Source of the DNA: Novosphingobium silvae | Lineage (GTDB): Bacteria > Pseudomonadota > Alphaproteobacteria > Sphingomonadales > Sphingomonadaceae | DNA length: 64,000 nucleotides | Direction: 5' to 3' | Assembly (NCBI RefSeq): GCF_009856825.1 | Contig: NZ_WVTD01000013.1 | Coordinates: 62,001-126,000 of the forward strand | Part shown: positions 1 through 8,545 of the stretch, one piece after another | How the letters are laid out: every line of letters starts with the position of its first letter | How positions within the stretch are numbered: position 1 is the stretch's first letter | Translations under genes and position numbers: made by a program | Notes under the pieces: model-generated | Seen by the model: the letters and a program-made list of their open reading frames with translations, nothing else | Told to the model about the DNA's origin: nothing | Database searches by the model: none

Positions 1-71
1 GTCGGACTAATAACTAGACCGAGTAAGTGAAGGGGCATGGTATGGGCCAGCCCCAATGGGAGGGTTTATCC

Positions 72-2906
72 ATGGCGCTCAAGCCATTTGCTTTCTGCAC
101 AGCATCCGTTTTCGCGCTTGTCCTGGGTTCCGGCGTCGCTCACGCGCAGGACGCTGCCCCGCAGGACGCCGTCGATGAATCCGGCGCCACCGCCGAAGAC
201 ATCATCGTCACCGGCGTGCGCGCATCGATCGTTGGTGCCATCAACAGCCGCAAGGACAACGTCCAGATCGTCGACTCGATCGTCGCCGAGGACGTGGGCA
301 AGCTTCCCGACAACAACGTGGTCGAAGCCCTGCAGCGCGTTACCGGCATCCAGATCACCGATCGCGCCGGCGGCGAGGCGGCCACGATCACCATTCGCGG
401 CCTGACCGACCCGCTCACCACCCTGAACGGGCGCAACATCTTCACGGCTGCGGGCACATCGTTCGCGCTGCAGGATATCTCGGCCAACCTCGTCAAGAAG
501 GTGGACGTCTACAAGACGCGCTCGGCCGACCAGATCGAAACGGGCCTTGCCGGCCAGATCGACGTGCAGACCCGCCGTCCCCTCGACTTCGACGGCTTCA
601 CGATCTCGGGCCTTGCGCGCGGCATCTATTCGGAACTGCGCGACAAGGCGAATCCCAACGTCGCCCTGCTCGTTGCCAATCGGTGGGACACCGGCATCGG
701 CGAGATCGGCTTCCTCGTGAACGCCAGCTACACCCGCGCCGAATACCGCAACCAGAACCTGCAGGCAGGCGCCATGGTGCCGTTCGCCACCGAAACCCCG
801 CCTGAGGGTTCGGGGCTTACCCCGCTGCAGCGTATTTTCCCGGGTGACCGCAACCAGTTCTGGACTCCGGGCCTTGATGCTGGCCTGCCGATCGCTCCGG
901 GTTCGACGCTGAACATCAATGGCGTCGAGACGCCCTATTATCTCTCGCGCGATGCGGTTATCGCATCCGATCTTTACGGCAAGCGCACCCGACCCTCCGT
1001 CAATGCGGCACTGCAGTGGGCGCCCAACGACCGTTCGGTCTATACCGCCGAAGTGTTCTACACCGGCTTCCGCGGCAAGACCTTCAACAGCCTGCACTTC
1101 AGCTTCGTGGACTGGTGGGGCGACATCGGCGATAACCCGGGCTCGACCTTCGAGCTGTATGACGGCACCAACATCATCAAGTCTCGCCAGGTCGGCTCGG
1201 TTGCGGGCTTCAACAGCGGCGATACGGCCACCAACAAGACCGACAGCTACGTCTACGCCTTCAACGCGAAGTGGGACGTGGCCGACCGCGGCAAGATCAG
1301 CGCCGACATTGCTTATCAGGACAGCAAGAACGAAACTTCGTTCTTCGCGATCCGCACCGACCGTGGTCCGCTCGATATCGACGTGGACTTCAATGCGGGC
1401 GGCGGCCTGCCGTCGTACAGCTTCGGCAACCAGGGCGTCCTGACAGATCCGTCAGCATGGACCGTGGGCAACCTGTTCGACAGCGGCACGCGGAACACCG
1501 GCAGCGCGCTGACCGTGATGCTCGACGGCGAGTACGAGTGGGACGAAGGCTTCCTGCGCCGTATCAAGGCGGGCTTCCGCTACGATGACCGCAAGGCCGA
1601 CAACTACGTGCGTGACCAGGGCGCGGGCGGCCTGCCCGGCGTGACTCTGGACCAGTTCAGCCAAGGTACGCCGTTCACCAACAGCGGCTTCTTCGACGGT
1701 CGCGCCGATATCCCGACCAGCTGGGTCCTGGCAGATCCGCGCACCATGGATCATGACGCGGTGCGTACGCTCTATCAGGCGGTCAATCCCGGCCTGCTGC
1801 TCTCCGATCAGCTGACGTTCGGGCATGTCTTCGGCATCAACGAGATCAACACCGCCGCCTACCTCATGGCGGACGGCGAGATCGAGTTGTTCGGTCGTCC
1901 GCTGCAGGTTCAGGGCGGCGTGCGCTACGTGCAGATCGATACCGACTACGAGTATTTCGATCGCGGTAACAACTTCGCTCGTACCGGCGTCTCGACCGGT
2001 TCCGCCAAGTGGCTGCCTTCGTTCACGGCGCGTTACGGCATCACCGACAACCTGCGTCTGCGCTTCAACTATGGTGAAACGCTGCGCCGTCCGGCCTTCG
2101 GTGACCTTAACCCCAACGTCTCCCTCGTCGGCGATCTGTCGCGCATCGGCTTCGGTACGGGTAGTGCGGGCAACGCCAACCTGACTGCGACCCATTCGAA
2201 GAACATCGACATCGCTCTGGAATGGTACTTCGAGCGCAACAGCGCGATCTATGCGACGGCCTTCCGCCGCGAGATCAACGGCCTGGTCGTTCCGCTGGTG
2301 GCCCGCGAGGTCTTCCCGAACAACTACCTGCCGCGTAACGAGCAGTACACCGAGACGTTCAACATCACCCGCCCGGTGAACGCGTCCGACGGCGTGCTGA
2401 AGGGTCTGGAACTGGGTCTGACCTATTTCCCGACCTACCTGCCGGGCTTCCTCGACGGTCTTGGCTTCACCGGTAGCGCGACGATCCTCGACTCCGAGCA
2501 GACGATCCCGGTCGTCAACACCGCAGGCGAGATCACCGGCAGCACCAAGTCGCCGTTCTTCGGCGTGTCGAAGCTCTCGTACAACGCGACGCTCGCCTAC
2601 GACAACGGTCCGATCGGCGCCCGCCTGTCGTACATCTGGCGCAAGGGCTTCCTCCAGAGCAACGAGGGCCGTTCGTTCGCGAACCCGATCGGCTTCTGGC
2701 GCGCTCCGGAGAAGAGCCTCGACCTCCAGCTGACCTGGAACGTCAACGAGGACATCGGCGTGACCTTCGACGCGGTTAACCTCACCAAAGCGAAGCAGCA
2801 GAACTACTACAAGTTCGGTGACGTCGGTAATCCGCAGCAGTTCAATTCCAGCACGCTTCTGATCGACCGCACCTTCGCGGTGGGCGTGCGCTTCAAGTTC
2901 GACTGA
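72..2906 (+). CDS. TonB-dependent receptor (large carbohydrate-type)
   Basis: Outer-membrane TonB-dependent transporter of 944 residues, expected to take up a substrate across the outer membrane with energy from TonB-ExbBD. The ATG at 72 is preferred because a GGAGGG ribosome-binding site lies just upstream and it starts a clean signal peptide ending AHAQ at about residue 26; an in-frame start at 27 would put 15 polar residues before it. A TonB box (EDIIVTG, about 42-48) is followed by a plug domain with the LPDNNVVEALQRVTGIQI and TIRGL motifs, then a long beta-barrel ending ...VRFKFD. This type is common in sphingomonads and Caulobacter and is often linked to plant polysaccharides. The next gene is a secreted glycoside-hydrolase-like protein in the same direction, so the substrate may be a glycan. 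The exact ligand cannot be read from the sequence. Confidence 0.9.
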   Translation: MALKPFAFCTASVFALVLGSGVAHAQDAAPQDAVDESGATAEDIIVTGVRASIVGAINSRKDNVQIVDSIVAEDVGKLPDNNVVEALQRVTGIQITDRAGGEAATITIRGLTDPLTTLNGRNIFTAAGTSFALQDISANLVKKVDVYKTRSADQIETGLAGQIDVQTRRPLDFDGFTISGLARGIYSELRDKANPNVALLVANRWDTGIGEIGFLVNASYTRAEYRNQNLQAGAMVPFATETPPEGSGLTPLQRIFPGDRNQFWTPGLDAGLPIAPGSTLNINGVETPYYLSRDAVIASDLYGKRTRPSVNAALQWAPNDRSVYTAEVFYTGFRGKTFNSLHFSFVDWWGDIGDNPGSTFELYDGTNIIKSRQVGSVAGFNSGDTATNKTDSYVYAFNAKWDVADRGKISADIAYQDSKNETSFFAIRTDRGPLDIDVDFNAGGGLPSYSFGNQGVLTDPSAWTVGNLFDSGTRNTGSALTVMLDGEYEWDEGFLRRIKAGFRYDDRKADNYVRDQGAGGLPGVTLDQFSQGTPFTNSGFFDGRADIPTSWVLADPRTMDHDAVRTLYQAVNPGLLLSDQLTFGHVFGINEINTAAYLMADGEIELFGRPLQVQGGVRYVQIDTDYEYFDRGNNFARTGVSTGSAKWLPSFTARYGITDNLRLRFNYGETLRRPAFGDLNPNVSLVGDLSRIGFGTGSAGNANLTATHSKNIDIALEWYFERNSAIYATAFRREINGLVVPLVAREVFPNNYLPRNEQYTETFNITRPVNASDGVLKGLELGLTYFPTYLPGFLDGLGFTGSATILDSEQTIPVVNTAGEITGSTKSPFFGVSKLSYNATLAYDNGPIGARLSYIWRKGFLQSNEGRSFANPIGFWRAPEKSLDLQLTWNVNEDIGVTFDAVNLTKAKQQNYYKFGDVGNPQQFNSSTLLIDRTFAVGVRFKFD

Positions 2907-3040
2907 TCCGGCCGGCTGCGACGGTATCGCCATTCCGTCGTAGCCAGCTCAGCGCGGCTGCTCCCGCCGGGGCTCCTTCCTCTCCCAATACCCGGCGAGA
3001 GTGGCCGCGCTGTTCCTTTTGCGACATAAAGGAGAAGACC

Positions 3041-5077
3041 TTGCGGAATATCCTGGCCCTCGCGGCGCTTCCCCTGGCAGCGCTCCTCGCGGGAGGCGCC
3101 AGTCTGCCGTCTCCTGATCGCCAAGTTTCGCTAAACATCCCGGCCATCGCCAAGGCGCGGTTCGGCAACGATGCACGCTGGTACGAGACGCGCATACCGT
3201 TCTTCGAGTCAGCCGACCCCAGGATCGATTCCGTCTACTACTATCGCTGGGGCCTGTTCCGCGCGCATCAGCGGGATCTTGGCGCGCAGGGGTACATCAC
3301 CACCGAATTTGCCGATGACGTCGACTGGCAGCGTCACCCTTTCGCCAGCCTCAACGATGCGAGCGGGTTCCACATCGCCGAGGGACGCTGGCTGAACGAT
3401 CGGCGGTTCACCGACGATTACATCAACTTCATGTATGAGGGCGGCAACGACCGTCACTTCACCGACCACATGGCGGATTCGGTCTGGGGCCGGTTCCTCG
3501 TCGATGGCGATCGTGACGCCGTGCTCGCGCACCTGAAGACGATGCGGCACGTCTACCGCCTCTGGGACGAGAAGTTCGACTTCGACAAGGGACTCTACTT
3601 CGTCGAGCCTTTGCTCGACGCCACCGAGTACACCGTTTCCTCGATCGACGCCTCGGGCGGCAAGGACGGGTTTACCGGTGGCGATGCATTCCGGCCTTCC
3701 GTCAACAGCTATATGTTCGCGAACGCCCGGGCGCTCTCGCGCATGGCCGAGATGGCCGGCGATAGGGCTATGGCAAAGGAGTACGCCGGCCGGGCCGAAG
3801 CTCTGCGCCGCCGTGTGCTGACCGACCTGTGGAACCCCAAGCTCGGCCATTTCGCCGACCGCCATCAGAAGGCGACGGAGTTCGTCAAGTACTGGCAGCC
3901 GATCCGGAACCGCGAACTTGTAGGCTATCTCCCGTGGATGTTCGACCTCGTTCCGGACGAGGCAAGGTACTCGGCTGCATGGTCGCACTTGCTCGACCCG
4001 AATTCTCTCGCCGGGAAGGCGGGAATGCGCACGGTCGAGAAGGGCTACGAGTACTACATGCGCCAGTACCGTTATCTGGGAACGGCGCCGGAATGTCAGT
4101 GGAACGGACCGATCTGGCCTTACCAGACCACGCAGGTTTTGACCGGAATGGCCAACCTGCTGGACCACTACGAAGCGCGTGGGCCCGTGACTCGCAGCGT
4201 ATGGATGCAGGAGCTGCGCAAGTACACGGATCTCCATTTTCAGTCCCGCGACGGGAAGGAGAAGATCGATCTTGAGGAAGACTATCATCCCGAAACGGGC
4301 AAGCCGATTGTCGGTCTCGATCGCAGCCATCATTACTTCCATTCGGGCTACCTCGATCTGATCCTGACCGGGGTCGTCGGTATCCGGCCTCGCGCGGACG
4401 ATGTGCTTGAGGTCAACCCGCTGCTTCCTGGCGCCGGCGATTATCAGGCTCTCGACTGGTTCCGCATAGAGCGCGTTCCCTATCATGGCCGTCTCGTGTC
4501 CATTACCTGGGACGTCGACGGTCGCCGCTATGGTCGCAGAGGGTTGACGATCGCAGCGGACGGCGTGGAATTGGCGCACCGTGACACGCTCGGCCGGATC
4601 GAAGTGCCGCTGGCCCGCAAGGCCAATCCGGCGATCGCCCGTGAGGAGAACCTGGCCGTACAGCTAGTGCGCGGAGCGTTCCCGAAGCCTTCGGCATCGT
4701 CGGGCACCGATCCCGAGAAGTTGCACGATGCGATCGATGGGCGGACGTGGTTCTATCCTGAACTGCCGAACGGTTGGGATTCCGCCTCCTCCGGCAAGTC
4801 GCAGTGGTATTCCGTGGATTTCGGCCGCGATGTCAGCCTCGGACGCGCGGAACTCGCCTTCTTCGAGGACGGCAAGGCATTCGCAGCCCCGCGCAGCGTT
4901 GCCCTCGAGGTTTGGCGCGATAATCGTTGGCGTCAGGTCGGCACCGCTAAGCCGGTCGTCAACGGCGTGACCCAGGTGACCTGGCTCGCCACCGAAACCG
5001 GCAAGGTCAGGGTCATCATGACGCAGAACGGCCGTTCTGCGATCCGCCTTGCCGAGTTCAAGGCTTTCGCGCGCTGA
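3041..5077 (+). CDS. Secreted glycoside hydrolase-like protein (MGH1/GH63-like) with C-terminal discoidin-like domain
   Basis: Protein of 678 residues with a signal peptide (residues 1 to about 22). The start is TTG, supported by an AAAGGAG ribosome-binding site 6 bases upstream. The central part has acidic and aromatic motifs of (alpha/alpha)6-barrel hydrolases, for example SSIDASGG, ECQWNGPIWPYQT and the His-rich DRSHHYFHSGY, and resembles the MGH1/GH63-like family that cleaves alpha-linked sugars. The last 130 residues (IDGRTWFYPELPNG... to ...RLAEFKAF) resemble an F5/8-type C (discoidin) carbohydrate-binding module. It lies 134 bases after a TonB receptor on the same strand, so the two may release and import the same glycan. 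Family assignment is from motif memory only; the linkage specificity is not known and the catalytic acids were not mapped. Confidence 0.72.
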   Translation: MRNILALAALPLAALLAGGASLPSPDRQVSLNIPAIAKARFGNDARWYETRIPFFESADPRIDSVYYYRWGLFRAHQRDLGAQGYITTEFADDVDWQRHPFASLNDASGFHIAEGRWLNDRRFTDDYINFMYEGGNDRHFTDHMADSVWGRFLVDGDRDAVLAHLKTMRHVYRLWDEKFDFDKGLYFVEPLLDATEYTVSSIDASGGKDGFTGGDAFRPSVNSYMFANARALSRMAEMAGDRAMAKEYAGRAEALRRRVLTDLWNPKLGHFADRHQKATEFVKYWQPIRNRELVGYLPWMFDLVPDEARYSAAWSHLLDPNSLAGKAGMRTVEKGYEYYMRQYRYLGTAPECQWNGPIWPYQTTQVLTGMANLLDHYEARGPVTRSVWMQELRKYTDLHFQSRDGKEKIDLEEDYHPETGKPIVGLDRSHHYFHSGYLDLILTGVVGIRPRADDVLEVNPLLPGAGDYQALDWFRIERVPYHGRLVSITWDVDGRRYGRRGLTIAADGVELAHRDTLGRIEVPLARKANPAIAREENLAVQLVRGAFPKPSASSGTDPEKLHDAIDGRTWFYPELPNGWDSASSGKSQWYSVDFGRDVSLGRAELAFFEDGKAFAAPRSVALEVWRDNRWRQVGTAKPVVNGVTQVTWLATETGKVRVIMTQNGRSAIRLAEFKAFAR

Positions 5078-5086
5078 AGCATAAGC

Positions 5087-5139
5087 GCCGGTCCGCCCTT
5101 GCAGCGGCGCCGGCCTCACGCAAGGGTAGGGCGGCCGGC
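5087..5139. terminator. Imperfect long inverted repeat between convergent genes
   Basis: Arms at 5087-5102 and 5120-5139 (GCCGG..CCGCCCT..CTTGC against its complement, with small bulges) form a GC-rich hairpin in the gap between the hydrolase gene and the convergent TonB receptor gene. There is no clear T-run on either side, so it is terminator-like by position and folding only. Confidence 0.45.
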
Positions 5140-5166
5140 ACAAAGCCCGCCGCCCCGGATCGATGA

Positions 5167-7470
5167 TCAGTACCTCGCGGAGATCGATCCGCCGATCACG
5201 CGGGGCTCGTTGAACACCGCAGCCATGTAGTTCTCGATCACGCCCTTGAGGTTCTTCTCGTTCGTGATGTTGCGGGCGAAAGCCGCGATTTCGTAGCGGC
5301 CGCCCGGAGCGGTGTAGCCGATGCGCAGGCCGCCCTCGAAGTCACCGCTCGAATCGAACTCCTTCGTCTTGTAGAGCACGAAATTGGTATAACCCTGCAG
5401 CATCCAGTCGGTAGCCGCGAAGAGCGTGCCGCCGTTGCCCAGCGGCACGTCGTAACGCGCGGTGAGATTGGCGGTGTACTTCGGAGCGTTGGGGAGCGGA
5501 TTGCCGTCGATCTGCGCGAATACCCCGCGCCCGGCGACCGTTACGGTGGGATCCTCTACCGTGCAGACCACCACGCCGTTGAGCGCGCAGACCTGTGCAT
5601 AGACGTTCGGATCCTTGATCTCGGTGTGCAGCAGGCTCAGACCGGCGGTCAGCGTGAGATTAGGGATCGGACGTGCTTCCAGCTCGGCTTCGAGGCCATA
5701 CGCCTCCGCCTTGTCAGCGTTGAACAGGACGCCGTTGCCGTCGCTGTCGTTGCCGTTGAGCTGGATGTCCTTCACGCGGTAGGCAAAGCCCGACAGGTTG
5801 AAGCGGACCTTGTTGTCGAACAGCGTGGTCTTGATGCCTGCCTCGCCCGAAAGGATCGTTTCGGAATCGGCCGTGGTGAAGTCCGAGTTGAACACGGCCG
5901 AGCGGCCCTGGATCGTCGGACCACGGAAGCCTTCGGCGACGCGGGCGTAGAGGCTGACTTCGGGGCTGGCCTCGTAGAGCACGCTCACGTCCCAGCTCGG
6001 CTTCTCGTCCGAGAGGCGCACATAACGGCGCCCGGCGTAAGTGACGGTGCCATCGGCGCGGTCCGCGGTCTTTAGCAGGCGCGTCTTCTTGGTGTCGTTG
6101 GTATAACGACCACCGGCAGTGATGGTCAGGCCTGGCGAGAGTTCATAGCTGGCCTGGCCGAAGAAGGCCCAGCTGGTATTCTCGTTGCGCAGGCGAACCC
6201 AGTTGTTTGGGTTGTTCGCTGCGCCCTCGAGGAAATAGGCGCGCTGATAGAAGTCGGTGATGTTCCGCTCCTCGAACCACATCGCGCCGACCTGCCACTT
6301 GAAGCGCGTGTCGCCATCGCTGGCAAGGCGCAGTTCCTGCGTCAGCTGATCCAGATCGCGTACGTTGCCCTGCGACTGGCCAAAGCCGTTGGGGACGCCG
6401 TTCACCGGGTAATCCGCGCCGGCGCCGCCGTCGGTATCGCCGCGGCTGTAGCCCTTGGTCGTTTCCCAACCGGTGATGGAGGTGAGGGTGACCGGACCGA
6501 AATCAAGCGCGATCCGGTTCGAGGCGCCGTAAGTGTCGTAGGCCTGCGGGTTGTTCTGTCCCTCGTCGAGAGCGATCCTGTCGCGAGGCTCGGCGCTGAC
6601 CGAGTTCGAGCCCTTCCTGAGCGCATTGCGGTGGAAGATCGTCGAAGTACCCTCATAGTTGCGGGCATGGAAGCTGGTCAGCATGGAGAAATTGCTGCCG
6701 ACAGGGGCCAGGAGCAACTGGATACGCGCGTCGCGCTCCTCGAAGCCCCCCATCGCGTTCTTCTCGGGCGATAGGGTGCCATCGGCGCTGGGGCCCTCGT
6801 ACACGTTATCGATCCAGTCGTCGCGACGCTGGTAGAGGCCGGAAACGCGAACTGCCAGCGTGTCCTGGATGATCGGGCCACCGACGCCGGCATCCACGTT
6901 CACCGAGTTGTATTCGCCGTAGCTGGCGTTGACGCGGCCCGTCCAGCGGTCGGTCGTCGGCTTGACGGTGTCCACCTTGATGATGCCGGCCGTGGTGTTG
7001 CGGCCGAACAGCGAGCCCTGCGGGCCGCGCAGCACTTCCACCTGGTCCATGTCGTACACCGGGTTCGACTTGAGCACGACATGCTCGAGCACGATGTCGT
7101 CGTGGATGATCGAGACCGGCTGCGATGCGCCAAGGTAGAAGTCGATGTTGCCGAGACCGCGGATGTAGAACCGCGGGAAGATTCGACCGGTGGTCGTTTC
7201 GGCATAGAGGCCCGGGACTCGACCCGAAAGCGACAGGATGTCGTCGCCGCTTGCCTGCAGCGCGCGCAGCTGGTCGCCGCCCACCACGCCGACGGAGACC
7301 GGCACCTGCTGGAGGTTCTCGGTCCGGCGCTCGGCCGTCACGACGATATCGCCCAGGCCTTCTCCGCCATCTGCGGCCGCATCCTGTGCAAAGGCCTGCA
7401 CAGGCAGCAGAAGCGCCGCAGCCGCGCAGCTCAGGCGAAAGGCAGCTTTCGCCGAAAACGTATTGGACAT
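5167..7470 (-). CDS. TonB-dependent receptor
   Basis: Outer-membrane receptor of 767 residues. The ATG at 7470 begins a signal peptide cut after PVQAFAQ (about residue 29); an upstream in-frame GTG at 7488 would add six residues with no better ribosome-binding site. The TonB box DIVVTAE is at about 41-47, followed by a plug domain with the motifs LQQVPVSV, YIRGLG and VEVLRGPQGSLFGRNTTAGI. The barrel ends with a C-terminal aromatic residue (SISARY). The plug motifs place it in the broad receptor class that is greatly expanded in sphingomonads and used for varied plant-derived or aromatic compounds. It is monocistronic, convergent with the hydrolase gene and divergent from the exonuclease gene. 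No neighbouring catabolic gene points to a ligand. Confidence 0.9.
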   Translation of the reverse strand: MSNTFSAKAAFRLSCAAAALLLPVQAFAQDAAADGGEGLGDIVVTAERRTENLQQVPVSVGVVGGDQLRALQASGDDILSLSGRVPGLYAETTTGRIFPRFYIRGLGNIDFYLGASQPVSIIHDDIVLEHVVLKSNPVYDMDQVEVLRGPQGSLFGRNTTAGIIKVDTVKPTTDRWTGRVNASYGEYNSVNVDAGVGGPIIQDTLAVRVSGLYQRRDDWIDNVYEGPSADGTLSPEKNAMGGFEERDARIQLLLAPVGSNFSMLTSFHARNYEGTSTIFHRNALRKGSNSVSAEPRDRIALDEGQNNPQAYDTYGASNRIALDFGPVTLTSITGWETTKGYSRGDTDGGAGADYPVNGVPNGFGQSQGNVRDLDQLTQELRLASDGDTRFKWQVGAMWFEERNITDFYQRAYFLEGAANNPNNWVRLRNENTSWAFFGQASYELSPGLTITAGGRYTNDTKKTRLLKTADRADGTVTYAGRRYVRLSDEKPSWDVSVLYEASPEVSLYARVAEGFRGPTIQGRSAVFNSDFTTADSETILSGEAGIKTTLFDNKVRFNLSGFAYRVKDIQLNGNDSDGNGVLFNADKAEAYGLEAELEARPIPNLTLTAGLSLLHTEIKDPNVYAQVCALNGVVVCTVEDPTVTVAGRGVFAQIDGNPLPNAPKYTANLTARYDVPLGNGGTLFAATDWMLQGYTNFVLYKTKEFDSSGDFEGGLRIGYTAPGGRYEIAAFARNITNEKNLKGVIENYMAAVFNEPRVIGGSISARY

Positions 7471-7636
7471 TGTTCTTGATACCCTCACTTGTGTGTCCTG
7501 GCCCGGTGGCGGTTAGAAGCTGTCGATGACAGCGGGATGACCGATCGGGGCCCATGCGGCTCGTGCCGAAGGCTTGTAAGTACGCGGTGACGCAACGCCC
7601 TCGCAGCCGTGGTTCTCGTTTGCTATGGGCGCGGCC

Positions 7637-8485
7637 ATGTCCAGTGCACACCCCGCCCAGGCGCCAGACTTTGTCGTGATCGACGTGGAAACCGCGTGCT
7701 CGCGCGTCAGCAGCATCTGCCAGATCGGCATCGTCGGCTTCCGCGATGGAGCCGAGGTCTTTGCGTACGAGACGCTTGTCGATCCGCGCGACGAGTTCTC
7801 GCCCTTCAACATCGGCATACATGGCATCACGGCAAACCATGTCGAAGGGCATCCGGCCTTTGCGGGCGTTCACGCGATCGTCGACGGGCATCTTTCCGGC
7901 CGTATCACGGTTGCCCATTCCGCGTTCGACAAGGGCGCTCTGGCGGCGGCCTGCAGGCTCTCCGGGCAGCCGATGATCGACACTCGCTGGCTCGACAGCG
8001 TGCGGGTCGCCAAGCGAGCCTGGCCGCAGCTTTCCAGCCACCGGCTCAACGTTCTCGCACGCTTTCTCGGCATCGAGCATCGCCACCATGACGCTTTGAG
8101 CGACGCGCGGGCGGCGGGCATGGTCATCGTGCGCGCCATCGAGCATACCGGCATCGACCTGGCTGGTTGGATGGCGGGACCGCTGAAGGAGAAAGCGCGC
8201 TCGCCCGCGGCCGCCGACACGGGCCCGCTGCTGAACGAGCGCGTGGCGATCCTTGGCGAACCGCGCGACGGGCCGCTTGCCCATCTTGTGGCGAGTGCGG
8301 GAGGCAAGGTGCTGGGCTCGGTCGGCAAGAGCACGAGCGTGCTGGTGATCGCCCGCAAGCAGCCCTACGGGCGCTGGGTGCAGGCGAGCCAGCCCTATCG
8401 CAAGGCGCTCGAACTTCAAGATGCCGGACGCGAAGTGTCGATCGTCACAGAAGACGAGTTGCGCGCCCGCATCCTTGCGGCATAG
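7637..8485 (+). CDS. DnaQ-like 3'-5' exonuclease with C-terminal BRCT domain
   Basis: Protein of about 282 residues. All three exonuclease motifs of the DEDDh group are visible: DVETA (Exo I, residues 16-20), VAHSAFDKGAL (Exo II) and HHDALSDARA (Exo III, with its catalytic His and Asp). It resembles the epsilon-type proofreading fold. The last 80 residues (LNERVAILGE... to ...EDELRARILA) look like a BRCT domain, including the GGKVLGSVGKSTSVLVI core, a combination also found in other bacterial polymerase-III-epsilon-like proteins. The role is probably in DNA repair rather than replication proofreading. The start at 7637 is preferred over 7625, but neither has a strong ribosome-binding site. 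It stands alone, divergent from a TonB receptor. Confidence 0.85.
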   Translation: MSSAHPAQAPDFVVIDVETACSRVSSICQIGIVGFRDGAEVFAYETLVDPRDEFSPFNIGIHGITANHVEGHPAFAGVHAIVDGHLSGRITVAHSAFDKGALAAACRLSGQPMIDTRWLDSVRVAKRAWPQLSSHRLNVLARFLGIEHRHHDALSDARAAGMVIVRAIEHTGIDLAGWMAGPLKEKARSPAAADTGPLLNERVAILGEPRDGPLAHLVASAGGKVLGSVGKSTSVLVIARKQPYGRWVQASQPYRKALELQDAGREVSIVTEDELRARILAA

Positions 8486-8545
8486 GGTAAAGCGGGAAAG
8501 GGCCGCGATCGTCCCAGCGATTACCGGGACGACCGCTGCAGCCCA

